A stretch of 64,000 nucleotides of DNA, from NCBI RefSeq assembly GCF_003437535.1, contig NZ_QSQT01000009.1, forward strand, positions 62,001 to 126,000, given 5' to 3'. The position numbers and the translations under genes were made by a program. This DNA comes from Phocaeicola plebeius. GTDB lineage: Bacteria > Bacteroidota > Bacteroidia > Bacteroidales > Bacteroidaceae. Within the stretch, counting starts at the first letter, position 1, and every line of letters starts with the position of its first letter. This document shows positions 35,230 through 45,043 of this stretch, piece after piece. A model generated the notes under the pieces. The model ran no database searches. It was given only the letters and a program-made list of their open reading frames with translations, and was not told the DNA's origin.

Positions 35230-37383
35230 TTATTCCTCTTCTGCCTCTAACAACAGTTCCATTACCTGGCAGGCCGATTTAGCTACGGAAGTACCCGGAC
35301 CAAAGATAGCCATTACACCGGCTTTATACAAGAAATCGTAGTCCTGTGCCGGGATGACACCACCTGCAAAGACCAGAATATCTTCGCGGCCCAGACGTTT
35401 CAATTCGGCAATGATTTGCGGAATCAAAGTCTTGTGTCCGGCAGCCAATGAAGAAACTCCCACTGCATGAACGTCGTTTTCTACAGCTTCGCGAGCGGCT
35501 TCTTCCGGAGTCTGGAACAACGGGCCCATATCCACGTCGAAACCACAGTCCGCAAATCCGGTAGCTACTACCTTGGCACCACGGTCGTGTCCGTCCTGTC
35601 CCATCTTGGCAATCATGACACGCGGACGACGGCCTTCTTTCTTCGCAAATTCTTCGGTCAGTTCGCAAGCCCGTGCGAAATCTGCATCCTTTTTACTTTC
35701 TGATGAATACACGCCTGATATTGTTCTGATAATTGCTTTATAACGTCCTACGACTTTTTCGCAGGCGTCAGATATTTCTCCCAGTGTGGCACGTACGCGA
35801 GCAGCTTCTACGGCTAGTTCCAGTAAGTTGCCCTTGCCTGTGCGTACGCATTCGGTAATAGCCTCCAATGCCTTGTCCACTTCAGCCTGGTTACGGCCTT
35901 CTTTCAGGCGGCGCAGGTTTTCAATCTGTTCCTGGCGTACGGCTGTGTTGTCCACTTCCAGAATATCAATCGGGTCTTCTTTTTCCAGACGATATTTGTT
36001 TGTACCCACGATAGTCTGTTCACCCGAGTCGATACGAGCCTGAGTACGTGCAGCAGCTTCTTCGATACGCATTTTCGGAATACCGGTTTCGATGGCTTTG
36101 GCCATACCGCCTAGTTTCTCGATTTCCTGAATGTGTTCCCAAGCCTTGTGAGCCAGTTCGTTGGTCAATGCTTCTACGTAGTAAGAACCGCCCCACGGGT
36201 CTACGTTCTTACAAATCTGCGTTTCTTCCTGAATGTAAATCTGAGTATTACGTGCAATACGTGCCGAGAAGTCGGTCGGAAGGGCAATCGCTTCGTCCAA
36301 TGCGTTGGTATGCAGTGACTGCGTATGTCCCAATGCGGCAGCCATGGCTTCGATACAGGTACGTCCTACGTTGTTGAACGGATCCTGTTCGGTCAGTGAC
36401 CATCCTGAAGTCTGTGAGTGTGTACGCAGTGCCAGTGATTTCGGGTTCTTCGGATTGAACTGTTTTACAATCTTGGCCCACAGCATACGTGCGGCACGCA
36501 TCTTGGCTATTTCCATAAAGTGGTTCATACCGATGGCCCAGAAGAACGACAGACGCGGAGCAAAAGCATCAATGTCAATACCGGCAGCCACTCCTGCACG
36601 GAGGTATTCCAATCCGTCGGCCAGTGTATAAGCCAGTTCAATGTCGGCAGTGGCCCCCGCTTCCTGCATGTGGTATCCCGAAATAGAGATAGAGTTGAAT
36701 TTCGGCATCTTCTGAGAAGTATATTCAAAGATGTCAGAAATAATCTTCATGGAGAAGGCAGGCGGATAAATATAGGTGTTACGCACCATGAACTCTTTCA
36801 GAATATCGTTCTGGATGGTTCCGGCCATTTCTTCCAGTTTGGCACCCTGTTCCAGTCCGGCATTAATATAGAATGCCATGACAGGAAGTACCGCACCGTT
36901 CATGGTCATGGAAACAGACATTTTGTTCAATGGAATACCGTCGAAAAGCACTTTCATGTTTTCCAGTGAACAGATAGATACTCCGGCTTTACCTACGTCG
37001 CCCACTACACGCGGATGGTCAGGGTCGTATCCACGGTGTGTCGGAAGGTCGAAAGCTACTGACAATCCTTTCTGACCGGAAGCCAAGTTACGACGGTAGA
37101 ATGCGTTTGACTCTTCGGCGGTAGAGAATCCAGCATACTGACGGATAGTCCACGGGCGGAAGGTGTACATCATAGAGTATGGGCCACGAAGATAAGGAGG
37201 AATACCGGCTGCATAGTTCAGGTGTTCCATACCCTCCAGGTCTTCTTTCGTGTATACAGGTTTCACCTGAATCTGTTCAGGCGTTTTCCAGTTGGCAGTG
37301 ATGCCATTTTCTTTCTGCCATTCCATGCCATTCTGCGGATGGAAACCGGCAAATATATCGATTTGTTTGAAATTCTGTCTCAT
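35230..37383 (-). CDS. mutB: Methylmalonyl-CoA mutase large subunit
   Basis: Interconverts succinyl-CoA and (R)-methylmalonyl-CoA with adenosylcobalamin, a key step in making propionate from succinate. The 717-residue length is normal. The N-terminal barrel begins with [14 protein letters not shown] and includes [15 protein letters not shown]. The C-terminal B12 domain has the DxHxxG ligand motif in [13 protein letters not shown] and the later [12 protein letters not shown] loop. It begins 8 bp after mutA and is co-transcribed. Confidence 0.97.
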   Translation of the reverse strand: MRQNFKQIDIFAGFHPQNGMEWQKENGITANWKTPEQIQVKPVYTKEDLEGMEHLNYAAGIPPYLRGPYSMMYTFRPWTIRQYAGFSTAEESNAFYRRNLASGQKGLSVAFDLPTHRGYDPDHPRVVGDVGKAGVSICSLENMKVLFDGIPLNKMSVSMTMNGAVLPVMAFYINAGLEQGAKLEEMAGTIQNDILKEFMVRNTYIYPPAFSMKIISDIFEYTSQKMPKFNSISISGYHMQEAGATADIELAYTLADGLEYLRAGVAAGIDIDAFAPRLSFFWAIGMNHFMEIAKMRAARMLWAKIVKQFNPKNPKSLALRTHSQTSGWSLTEQDPFNNVGRTCIEAMAAALGHTQSLHTNALDEAIALPTDFSARIARNTQIYIQEETQICKNVDPWGGSYYVEALTNELAHKAWEHIQEIEKLGGMAKAIETGIPKMRIEEAAARTQARIDSGEQTIVGTNKYRLEKEDPIDILEVDNTAVRQEQIENLRRLKEGRNQAEVDKALEAITECVRTGKGNLLELAVEAARVRATLGEISDACEKVVGRYKAIIRTISGVYSSESKKDADFARACELTEEFAKKEGRRPRVMIAKMGQDGHDRGAKVVATGFADCGFDVDMGPLFQTPEEAAREAVENDVHAVGVSSLAAGHKTLIPQIIAELKRLGREDILVFAGGVIPAQDYDFLYKAGVMAIFGPGTSVAKSACQVMELLLEAEEE

Positions 37384-37391
37384 AGTTCAAT

Positions 37392-39302
37392 TCAGGATAA
37401 GAGTTTGCTGTTGTATTCGCGTAAGGTTTCCAGTACGTTGCAACGCACATGAATGAAGTTTTCAATGCCGGCAGCTTTCAGTTCTTCCATGCAGGCCGGA
37501 GCACCGGCTACGATAAACATAGCGCGTCCGTTGAGTGCCTTGAAGGCCGGGATAGCATATTCTGCATATTCATCATCGCTGGAGCAGATGACCACGATGT
37601 CTGCCTGTGCTTTCATGGCAGCTTCAATTCCTTCTTCTACGCTGGCAAATCCTAAGTTGTCAATTACCTGGTAGCCTGCACAAGCCAGGAAGTTGCATGA
37701 GAACTGTGCACGAGCCTGACGCATGGCCAGGTTACCGATGGTCAGCATGAAAGCTTTCGGACGTTTGCCTGAATTTTCAGTCTCCAGACGGAGAGCTTCG
37801 AATTCGCTGGCTGCACGTGCGGTTTCCAGTTTGGCCAGAGTGCCTTCTTCTTCGTGTGCTTCTCCACCGCAACCGCATTTCTTGCATCCATCCAGCGGAC
37901 GTTTGTCTCCTGCCAGTTCATTGAAATTCGGATACTGGTTAGTTCCCAACAGGATTTCTTTACGTTTGGAAACCGCTTCATGACGGGCTTTGTTGCTTTG
38001 GTTTACAGCTTCCTGAATGCTTCCAGCCTTGACAGCCTGCAACATACCTCCTGCTTCTTCTACAGAAAGGAAGAGGTCCCAAGCCTGTTTGGCAATGGCT
38101 ACAGTCAGATTTTCAATATAATAAGAACCTGCAGCCGGATCAACGATACGGTTCAGGTGTGATTCTTCTTTCAACAGCAACTGCTGGTTGCGGGCAATTC
38201 TTTCAGAGAAATCGTCCGGTGTCTGATAAGCTTTGTCGAATGGAGATACCGTGATGGAGTTGACTCCGGCAATGGCAGCACTCATGGCCTCAGTTTGCGT
38301 ACGGAGTAAATTCACGTGTGCATCGAACAAAGTAAGGTTGAAATTAGATGTCTCTGCATGGGCTACCATCTTGCAGGCACAGTAACAAGTGCCGTCGGCT
38401 CCTGTATTCTTGCAGTCCGTGCGCGGACATTTCGGTGCGTATTGTTTTACGATGTCAGCCCACAGCATACGTGCGGCACGGAATTTGGCAATTTCCATGA
38501 AATAGTTGGAACTGATACCAAAGTTAAATTTGATTTTCTTGGCAGCCAGTGCGGCAGGAACGCCTGCTTCTACCAACTGGTTGAGGTATTCATTTCCCCA
38601 TGCCAGTGCGTATCCTAATTCCTGATAAATGTAGGCTCCGGCGTTGTTCAACTGTACAGAGTTCACGGCAATGCAACGGAAATGCGGGTATGCAGCCAGT
38701 GTTTCCACCAGTTCCTTCCCTGTGGCAATGACAGCGCTTACGTCTTTTCCTTTTTGCATCATTTTGCTGATAGGGTCGAAATTGAGCGAGCCTTTCAGCT
38801 TTTCAGGTGCATATCCTTTTTTCTGGAAATAGGCTACCAGCAGTTGTGCCAGTTGCAGCGTGTGACGCTGGCAGGTAGAGAAGTTCAGTTCCACACATTC
38901 GCAGCAGATGTCTTTCAGCAAAGTATCGAGGTATTCTGCATTGAGTTCTTTGGCTTTGATATGGAATCCGAGTGAGTCTACACCTTTATTTAATATATCA
39001 AGGGCTTTGGCGTTGGCTTCAGCCGCATCGTTTACGTTAATGTCCTGACGGATAAACCAGGTGTTATCGTCTTTTTTGATGCCTCTGATGTAGGGATATT
39101 GTCCGGGAAGTCCCTCTGTGGTTTTCAATCCTTCCAAATCTTCCTGACGGTAGAATGGTTTCACTTTGAAACCTTCGTTGGTTCTCCATACTAACTTCTT
39201 CTCAAAATCGGCTCCTTTCAAATCTACCGTAATCTTGTCCATCCATTCTTGTGTGGACACGGGCGAAAAATCTGAAAAGAGTTTTTCTTTACTATCTGCC
39301 AT
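37392..39302 (-). CDS. mutA: Methylmalonyl-CoA mutase small subunit
   Basis: The 636-residue partner of MutB; it keeps the barrel fold but lacks the cobalamin DxHxxG motif (the region reads LTIGNLAMRQARAQF), as expected for the non-catalytic subunit. Two cysteine-rich insertions stand out: CPRTDC...CYCACK in the middle of the barrel, and CKKCGCGG in the linker before the C-terminal domain. They could hold a metal or an iron-sulfur cluster, or be a clade trait. The predicted minus-strand promoter element lies at 39370-39377. Confidence 0.94.
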   Translation of the reverse strand: MADSKEKLFSDFSPVSTQEWMDKITVDLKGADFEKKLVWRTNEGFKVKPFYRQEDLEGLKTTEGLPGQYPYIRGIKKDDNTWFIRQDINVNDAAEANAKALDILNKGVDSLGFHIKAKELNAEYLDTLLKDICCECVELNFSTCQRHTLQLAQLLVAYFQKKGYAPEKLKGSLNFDPISKMMQKGKDVSAVIATGKELVETLAAYPHFRCIAVNSVQLNNAGAYIYQELGYALAWGNEYLNQLVEAGVPAALAAKKIKFNFGISSNYFMEIAKFRAARMLWADIVKQYAPKCPRTDCKNTGADGTCYCACKMVAHAETSNFNLTLFDAHVNLLRTQTEAMSAAIAGVNSITVSPFDKAYQTPDDFSERIARNQQLLLKEESHLNRIVDPAAGSYYIENLTVAIAKQAWDLFLSVEEAGGMLQAVKAGSIQEAVNQSNKARHEAVSKRKEILLGTNQYPNFNELAGDKRPLDGCKKCGCGGEAHEEEGTLAKLETARAASEFEALRLETENSGKRPKAFMLTIGNLAMRQARAQFSCNFLACAGYQVIDNLGFASVEEGIEAAMKAQADIVVICSSDDEYAEYAIPAFKALNGRAMFIVAGAPACMEELKAAGIENFIHVRCNVLETLREYNSKLLS

Positions 39303-39369
39303 AGTGAATTAGTGTTTTTGGGTTGATATTCAGATTTAAAATTATCACACAGGTTGTAGCCTGCATGGG

Positions 39370-39377
39370 CAAATATA
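39370..39377 (-). promoter_or_regulatory. -7 promoter element of mutAB
   Basis: Plus-strand CAAATATA gives TATATTTG on the minus strand; leader about 63 nt. Confidence 0.45.
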
Positions 39378-39533
39378 CAAATTTTCCGCTTGTTTATTCC
39401 ACATTACCCCTTTTTTATAGCTATAGAAAGCTAAAAACATTAAACGTGTGCAAGGGGGCTGAGGGCTTTTGGACAGGAAAAGAGTGTATGGAATACATCA
39501 GAAAGAAGGTTGGGATGAAAAAAGAAAGAAAAG

Positions 39534-39565
39534 TTTGCCCTATTATTTTTAATTGGTTACATTTG
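39534..39565 (+). promoter_or_regulatory. Promoter of the AspT-type transporter gene
   Basis: TTTG (39534-39537), 20 bp, TACATTTG (39558-39565): a full consensus promoter, with a leader of about 24 nt. Confidence 0.75.
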
Positions 39566-39592
39566 CCTCCTGAATAAACTAATTTAATATCT

Positions 39593-41272
39593 ATGAACTG
39601 GCTACAAGATTTATTGACGAATCCCAACTCGATAGCGCATATAGTGGCATTGTATGCCTTTGTAATTGCGGCGGGGGTACTGTTGGGAAAAATTAAATTC
39701 TTCGGCATATCGCTGGGAGTTACATTCGTCTTGTTCGTGGGAATCTTGGCTGGACACTTCGGTTTTACTGGAAATCCTGCCATCCTTTCTTTCGTGCAAG
39801 ACTTCGGACTGATTCTTTTTGTCTTCTGTATCGGACTTCAGGTCGGTCCTTCATTCTTTTCTTCTTTTAAACGGGGAGGTATTACATTAAACCTGCTGGC
39901 AGTGGGAATTGTATTCCTGAACATTGCCGTAGCATTGATTCTGTACTTTGCTTTGCAGGGTAGAGTAGACATTCCGATGATGGTAGGTATCCTGTGTGGA
40001 GCGGTTACCAATACTCCGGGGCTTGGTGCGGCAAATGAAGCTTTGCAGCAGTTGCACTATCAGGGTCCTGAAATTGCCATGGGATATGCCTGTGCTTATC
40101 CGTTGGGTGTGATGGGTATCATTCTTTCCATGATTATTATCCGTTATATCTGCCGGGTAGATGTGCAGCGTGATAGTGACGAGATTCAGAAAGAAGAAGA
40201 AGCCAATCCTCACATGAAGCCTTATACTATCTCACTGAAGGTGCAGAATGAGGCGCTGAGCGGTAAGACCTTGTCACAGGTGCAGAACTTCCTGGCACGT
40301 GACTTTGTATGTACGCGTATTATTCAGGACGGCCACATGATTACGCCGAATGCCAATACGGTGCTTCGTCTGGGTGACCGTATGTTCCTGGTTTGTGCGG
40401 AAGATGACTCAGAAGCTATCATGGCCTTCATCGGTCCGAAAATCGAACAAGACTGGGATGCCACTAACCAGCAGGACAAACCGATGGTGTCTCGCCGTAT
40501 TTTGGTGACACAGCCGAATATCAACGGAAAAACGCTGGGAGAACTTCATTTCAGCAGTATGTATGGAGTTAACGTGACACGTGTCAATCGTTCGGGTATG
40601 GACTTGTTTGCAGCCCGTCAGCTTCGCTTGCAGGTGGGCGACCGTGTGATGGTAGTTGGTCCACAGGATGCCATCGAACGTGTGGCTAACTTGCTGGGTA
40701 ACCAGTTGCGTCGTCTGGATCATCCGAACATCGTAACTATTTTTGTCGGTATTCTTTGCGGTATCCTTTTCGGAAGTTTGCCTATTGCCATTCCGGGTAT
40801 GCCGACTCCGGTAAAACTGGGTTTGGCTGGTGGTCCGCTGATTATCTCTATTTTGATTGGACGTTTCGGACATAAAGTGAAACTGGTAACCTACACCACA
40901 ATGAGTGCCAATCTGATGCTTCGTGAAGTGGGACTGGTGCTCTTCTTGGCGAGTGTGGGAATCAAAGCCGGCGAGAACTTTGTGCAGATGGTAGTCGAAG
41001 GTGATGGCGTATTGTATGTGGGACTCGGTTTCCTGATTACTTTCATACCGTTGGTAATTACCGGTATTGTTGCTCGCTGGCATCATCGGGTGAACTATTT
41101 CACGTTGATGGGTTTGATTGCCGGTAGTAATACTGACCCTCCTGCCTTGGCATACGCCAATCAGATTGCAGGAAATGATGCGCCGGCTGTAGGTTACTCA
41201 ACCGTTTATCCGTTGACCATGTTTTTGCGTATCCTGACGGCTCAGCTGCTTGTCTTGCTGATGGCTGGATAA
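39593..41272 (+). CDS. AspT/YidE-family transporter with two RCK_C (TrkA_C) domains
   Basis: 559 residues. Two blocks of five to six membrane segments (about 10-185 and 385-555), each holding the duplicated family motif ([16 protein letters not shown] and [15 protein letters not shown]), flank a cytoplasmic part with two RCK_C domains (about 205-290 and 295-375). This is the layout of the aspartate:alanine exchanger family and its YidE/YbjL relatives. The substrate is probably a dicarboxylate or amino acid; divergence from mutAB would fit succinate or aspartate exchange, but that is inference. Confidence 0.9.
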   Translation: MNWLQDLLTNPNSIAHIVALYAFVIAAGVLLGKIKFFGISLGVTFVLFVGILAGHFGFTGNPAILSFVQDFGLILFVFCIGLQVGPSFFSSFKRGGITLNLLAVGIVFLNIAVALILYFALQGRVDIPMMVGILCGAVTNTPGLGAANEALQQLHYQGPEIAMGYACAYPLGVMGIILSMIIIRYICRVDVQRDSDEIQKEEEANPHMKPYTISLKVQNEALSGKTLSQVQNFLARDFVCTRIIQDGHMITPNANTVLRLGDRMFLVCAEDDSEAIMAFIGPKIEQDWDATNQQDKPMVSRRILVTQPNINGKTLGELHFSSMYGVNVTRVNRSGMDLFAARQLRLQVGDRVMVVGPQDAIERVANLLGNQLRRLDHPNIVTIFVGILCGILFGSLPIAIPGMPTPVKLGLAGGPLIISILIGRFGHKVKLVTYTTMSANLMLREVGLVLFLASVGIKAGENFVQMVVEGDGVLYVGLGFLITFIPLVITGIVARWHHRVNYFTLMGLIAGSNTDPPALAYANQIAGNDAPAVGYSTVYPLTMFLRILTAQLLVLLMAG

Positions 41273-41297
41273 AAATAAAAACGAAAAATAAAAAAGC

Positions 41298-41337
41298 AAC
41301 GCCCTGTATCTGTCACAGACTCAGGGCGTTTTTGTTT
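41298..41337 (+). terminator. Terminator of the AspT-type gene
   Basis: Arms aacgccctg (41298-41306) and cagggcgtt (41322-41330), with a smaller hairpin in the loop and a T-rich tail. Confidence 0.8.
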
Positions 41338-41420
41338 GAAGTAAATTACTTCTGATATTATTTATAACAGGTCTTTCTTAAATATCCTTATGTGATTATT
41401 GTTTTGCCGAAGTAATTTTT

Positions 41421-41515
41421 ATGTCTCTCTGTCGGGAAACGTAGGTTTCCTTTACGCGAAACGTAGGTTTTCCGATAGAGAAACGTACGTCTCAGCCAGC
41501 GGAAACGTAGATATA
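41421..41515. repeat. Array A2: 22-bp-period palindromic repeats
   Basis: Units related to GGAAACGTAGGTTTCC start at 41435, 41457, 41479 and 41501, exactly 22 bp apart. The first is a perfect match to the consensus; outer bases of the others vary in both arms (for example GAG...CTC in the third). Spacers differ. It lies between a terminator and the 3' end of a converging gene, like array A1. Confidence 0.88.
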
Positions 41516-41555
41516 TTCGGTCAATTCATTTATTATCCTCTTGGCTTTTGAGGCT

Positions 41556-43184
41556 TTATTTATTAATGGATTTGTGGACGAAGTGCGGACGTGTAAACGG
41601 GCGGCTAATGGTATTCGAAGTCCGGGTAAGGGTTTGTACCTGTGAAACATTCTGGCTATCAAAGTCCGCAAACTCTTCGTAGGTGGTTTCCCGGTTTTCT
41701 CCTCTTCTCATCACCATGTCGTAGATGGCTTTTCGTGACGGTGCATTAAATCCACATGTATTGGTATTCATCATACTGTCTTCCGTAGGACGATACACAC
41801 CGCGCATGTAGGTACAGCCTCCTTCATAAATGCCGATGCCTTCTGAACTATAGCGACTGTCTTTCAGAAAAGATGACCATAAGATGGTATTTTCATCCTG
41901 AGTGAAATCCACATTTTGTGCCCATCCATAGCTTTGCAGCACTTTTACGTCGTTTATTTCATCCGAAGGCATCTTTCCGTTTTCTTCGTAGCTGTATTCA
42001 TCTTCTAACTTGGCGAATCCATGTCCCACTGCCTCATGTACCAATACTTGCCTGAAGCTATCGTTTTCAAGGTTGTAGATAATCGGGCAATAGGCTATGG
42101 CTAATTCGGTTACCTGGTTCTCGCTGTAGTAGCCAAAGTAGGTCGTTCCGGCATACGAGGGAGAATTTAGTACGACTACAGCCAGTGTTTCGGACACATC
42201 AATCCCTTCTACACATTGTATATAGTCTATTACATTTTCATCGTTTCCGGTTATCAAGGTACTCATTCCTCCTTCCATTTGGCATCCAAAAGCAGTGTTA
42301 TAACCATCGAATCTGTTACTGCGGGAGACTGCCGTTACGGAATATACGTTGAAATAGCTTTGCAGCGATTTCAGCGGTTCTTCTGTAAACAGGTTTTCCA
42401 TGGCTTTGTTCATAACCTCATCGTATGTCCCGTTTACAATGTCAGTGTCCAGAAATCCATCTCCCATCAGTACGATAGGGAGTCCGCTTCCCTGTGTGGC
42501 ACGCTGAAGTACACGTACTGTCTTGTCGGCAGAATAATCAGTAGACGTGCTTGTGCTGGTGCCTTCTTGTAAAATAGTGACACTATTAAGTACTTCCTCT
42601 TCTTCGCCGTTTGTTTTACAAAAACAAAGATAGGCCGTTCTTTCCTTTTCATCTTCGTTCGGCAGAACGGTCAGGTTGACTACATAGGCCTGATCTGTGC
42701 GACTGTTGGCAGGTTGTGTTAGCCAGCTGGCCGTGCCATAAATAGCTAGTTCGTCAGTGCTGAGATTGGTGGTGAACTTGACTTGTAGTGAGCCTCCTTG
42801 AACTTCTGTATAATACGTTGTTTGTTCCAGTTCCACATATTCTGCAGGCGATTGTGTAACGGTAAACGATTGGGTGAGGCCGGCAGAAACTAAATTTACC
42901 GTAGCCGTACGTGAGTTTTTGCTATTATTCTTACTGGAAGCCGTCAGAGCCATCTGATAAGTGCCGGCTTCTCCTGAAGTAGGAGAAATCAGCAGCCATT
43001 CGCTGGAAGTGCTTGCTTTCCATTCCCGTGTACTGGTAAACCTGATTACAGTTTGGGAACTGGCTGCAGAGGCTAAAGTAATTGAACTAGTCTCTTCTTG
43101 CAGTGAGAAACTTGGTTCTATTTCTTTCTGACTGCATCCTGAAATTAATAGGATGAGAATGAATAATAATATGTTTTGTTTCAT
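41556..43184 (-). CDS. Lipoprotein with BACON-like domains and M64 zinc peptidase domain (copy 1)
   Basis: 542 residues. The lipobox LLISGCSQ places the lipid at C17. Two BACON-like Ig domains (about 25-110 and 115-210; WKASTSSEWLLISPTSGEAG is typical) are followed by an M64 (IgA-peptidase-type) catalytic domain (about 230-500) with HEAVGHGFAKLEDEY, the zinc motif HExxHGxxxLxDE. BACON domains are thought to help bind mucin or other surface glycoproteins, so degradation of host glycoproteins is plausible. A paralogue lies at 48.3-50 kb on the other strand. Confidence 0.9.
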   Translation of the reverse strand: MKQNILLFILILLISGCSQKEIEPSFSLQEETSSITLASAASSQTVIRFTSTREWKASTSSEWLLISPTSGEAGTYQMALTASSKNNSKNSRTATVNLVSAGLTQSFTVTQSPAEYVELEQTTYYTEVQGGSLQVKFTTNLSTDELAIYGTASWLTQPANSRTDQAYVVNLTVLPNEDEKERTAYLCFCKTNGEEEEVLNSVTILQEGTSTSTSTDYSADKTVRVLQRATQGSGLPIVLMGDGFLDTDIVNGTYDEVMNKAMENLFTEEPLKSLQSYFNVYSVTAVSRSNRFDGYNTAFGCQMEGGMSTLITGNDENVIDYIQCVEGIDVSETLAVVVLNSPSYAGTTYFGYYSENQVTELAIAYCPIIYNLENDSFRQVLVHEAVGHGFAKLEDEYSYEENGKMPSDEINDVKVLQSYGWAQNVDFTQDENTILWSSFLKDSRYSSEGIGIYEGGCTYMRGVYRPTEDSMMNTNTCGFNAPSRKAIYDMVMRRGENRETTYEEFADFDSQNVSQVQTLTRTSNTISRPFTRPHFVHKSINK

Positions 43185-43207
43185 GGCGATGAGTTGATGA
43201 ATCTGTG

Positions 43208-43215
43208 CAAAACTA
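43208..43215 (-). promoter_or_regulatory. -7 promoter element of the M64 copy 1 gene
   Basis: Plus-strand CAAAACTA gives TAGTTTTG on the minus strand; leader about 20 nt. Confidence 0.45.
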
Positions 43216-43372
43216 TTGAGAAGTCTATTGATTCGAAAATAAAATCTATGAATAGGCGAAAAAAACTACGAATGGGAGGTGTAAAGTGTTAAACTATTCC
43301 TTTTTAGGATGCTTGATGATATCTAGAGCTGGGGAATAGATTCAAATGTGAAATGAAGAAGAGGTATTCTTT

Positions 43373-43407
43373 GAATTTGCAAATTCAGGATTTTCTTGAT
43401 ACCTTGC
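43373..43407 (+). promoter_or_regulatory. Candidate promoter and operator of the DUF2490-nitroreductase pair
   Basis: The perfect 14-bp palindrome GAATTTGCAAATTC (43373-43386) contains the TTTG of a -33 element; 20 bp later TACCTTGC (43400-43407) is a near-match to the -7 element. A repressor at the palindrome would cover the promoter. Confidence 0.35.
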
Positions 43408-43435
43408 ACAGTCAATTTAGTTGGAATAGGTACTT

Positions 43436-44095
43436 ATGAATCAAAAACAAAATAGATGGGGAACATTACTACTTGTGTTGGGAATGTGTTTGGTGTCATT
43501 CTCTGCTTATGCCGTGCCAGAAGGTGAATTTGCCACCTGGACGGGAGTACGGGTAGACTGGCAATTTAATCCGAAGGTGAAATTTAGAGGTACATTTCAG
43601 GCCCGTACCCAAAACGGTTTGAAGGAGATGGAACGGGAACGGTTGAATGTGGGGTTGAATTATCGTGTATTACCGTTATTGCAGCTGAAAGGATATTACG
43701 AGTTACAATACCGTGACCGCGGGGCTGCCGGATGGAAAATTGGACATCGCTATCAGGCCGGTTTTATCGTTTCAGGAACCAAACGAAATATAAAGTTGGG
43801 CTGGCGGGAACTTCTGCAACATACATTTATTGGTGGAACAAATGAAGCGCAGCTGCGTTCACGCTTGAGGATAGCTTATGAATCGGGAAACTGGGTGGTA
43901 TATCCTTATTTCTCGGTGGAAGCATTTCAGCCGGTGGGTGACAAGGCTTTCTTCTCCTTGCCACGCGTCCGTTATCGTCCGGGAGTGCGATGGCCTTTTT
44001 CCCGTAAAACGGCATTGGATGTATATTATTGCCGCCAATATGACGTAAAGCGCTGCCTGAATATTTTGGGACTTAATTTAGAGATAAAACTATAA
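43436..44095 (+). CDS. DUF2490 outer-membrane beta-barrel protein
   Basis: 219 residues with a signal peptide (TLLLVLGMCLVSFSAYA) and regular alternating strands with basic and aromatic residues (LLQLKGYYELQYRDRG, WKIGHRYQAGF), as in DUF2490 family proteins predicted to be barrels in the outer membrane. The function is unknown. It is 13 bp upstream of a nitroreductase gene and probably shares its mRNA. Confidence 0.8.
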   Translation: MNQKQNRWGTLLLVLGMCLVSFSAYAVPEGEFATWTGVRVDWQFNPKVKFRGTFQARTQNGLKEMERERLNVGLNYRVLPLLQLKGYYELQYRDRGAAGWKIGHRYQAGFIVSGTKRNIKLGWRELLQHTFIGGTNEAQLRSRLRIAYESGNWVVYPYFSVEAFQPVGDKAFFSLPRVRYRPGVRWPFSRKTALDVYYCRQYDVKRCLNILGLNLEIKL

Positions 44096-44108
44096 TATTG
44101 AAAATAAT

Positions 44109-44612
44109 ATGAATTTCTTGGATTTAGTAAACATGCGTCATTCCGTACGGAATTATGAAACGCGTGCGGTGGAAAAAGAAAAATTGGATTATGTGCTGGA
44201 ATGTGTACGCTTGTCTCCTTCGGCCGTGAATTTTCAGCCTTGGAAATTTGCCGTAGTCACTGATGAGGCCCGCTTGTCACAACTGAAAAAAGCGTATCCC
44301 AGAAACTGGATGGAAAATGTGCCCTGCATTATCGTGGCTTGTGCTAATCATGAGGAATCCTGGCATCGCAAGTCGGACGGAAAAGACCATGCAGATGTTG
44401 ATGTGGCTATAGCCGTAGAGCATCTTTGCCTGGCTGCAACGGAGCAGGGATTAGGCACTTGCTGGGTATGCAACTTTGATGTACCGCTTTGTAGGGAAGT
44501 GCTTTGTCTGCCTGATTCCATGGAGCCGGTAGTGATGATTCCTGTGGGTTATGCAAAAGAACAAGAAGTGCCAACTAAGAAACGCAAATCGCTTGATGAA
44601 ATATTATTTTGA
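44109..44612 (+). CDS. Nitroreductase-family flavoprotein
   Basis: The 167-residue protein begins MRHSVRNYETRAVEKEKL-like (MNFLDLVNMRHSVRNYE), the FMN-phosphate binding start of the family, and has SPSAVNFQPWKFAVVTD and GLGTCWVCNFD. It should bind FMN and reduce nitro or quinone compounds with NAD(P)H; the physiological substrate is not clear. Confidence 0.9.
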   Translation: MNFLDLVNMRHSVRNYETRAVEKEKLDYVLECVRLSPSAVNFQPWKFAVVTDEARLSQLKKAYPRNWMENVPCIIVACANHEESWHRKSDGKDHADVDVAIAVEHLCLAATEQGLGTCWVCNFDVPLCREVLCLPDSMEPVVMIPVGYAKEQEVPTKKRKSLDEILF

Positions 44613-44687
44613 TAGTAATAAGGCGATAACCTAAATAAAATATCAAATATTTAACGAGTTTTAGTAGTAGTTCTTTATGGAATTTCC

Positions 44688-44730
44688 TACTTTTGGGACG
44701 CTCTCTGAATCCTTTTTCAGGGAGCGCCTT
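44688..44730 (+). promoter_or_regulatory. oad operon promoter with a hairpin at the transcript 5' end
   Basis: TACTTTTG (44688-44695) fits the -7 element; the predicted start near 44699 is exactly the first base of a hairpin, cgctctctga (44699-44708) with tcagggagcg (44717-44726), followed by CCTTTTAT. The hairpin may stabilise or attenuate the oadGAB mRNA, or simply end the nitroreductase transcript. Confidence 0.45.
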
Positions 44731-44756
44731 TTATGTATATTCTAATTAATTGAGAA

Positions 44757-45014
44757 ATGGAAAACATTGAATTAGGATTATTGCTGATGGTGGTCGGAAT
44801 GGTCACAGTCTTTGTAATTCTGCTCATTGTTATCTGGTTAAGCCAGCTTCTGATTTCCATTGTAAATAAAGTTGCTCCAGAAGAGGCTCCTAAAAAGAAG
44901 GTGGCTGCTACGGGCGCATCTACCGATGCCGGTGCAATGGATGCCATTAAGGCGGCTGTGGATATATTGACAGCCGGAAAAGGTCAGGTAATAAAAGTAG
45001 AAAAACTGCAGTAA
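44757..45014 (+). CDS. oadG: Oxaloacetate decarboxylase gamma subunit
   Basis: The 85-residue protein has one N-terminal membrane helix (GLLLMVVGMVTVFVILLIVIW) and a short Lys/Ala-rich cytoplasmic tail, the usual form of the gamma subunit that assembles the Na+-pumping decarboxylase. It comes first in an oadG-oadA-oadB order. Confidence 0.88.
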   Translation: MENIELGLLLMVVGMVTVFVILLIVIWLSQLLISIVNKVAPEEAPKKKVAATGASTDAGAMDAIKAAVDILTAGKGQVIKVEKLQ

Positions 45015-45043
45015 TCTGTTAGAAAAACACGCATGTATTAGTC

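Noticed and set aside
39323..39577. Short open frame (84 codons) in the mutA-AspT gap
   Set aside because: It spans the two divergent promoters, including the full TTTG-20 bp-TACATTTG promoter, and has no recognisable product.
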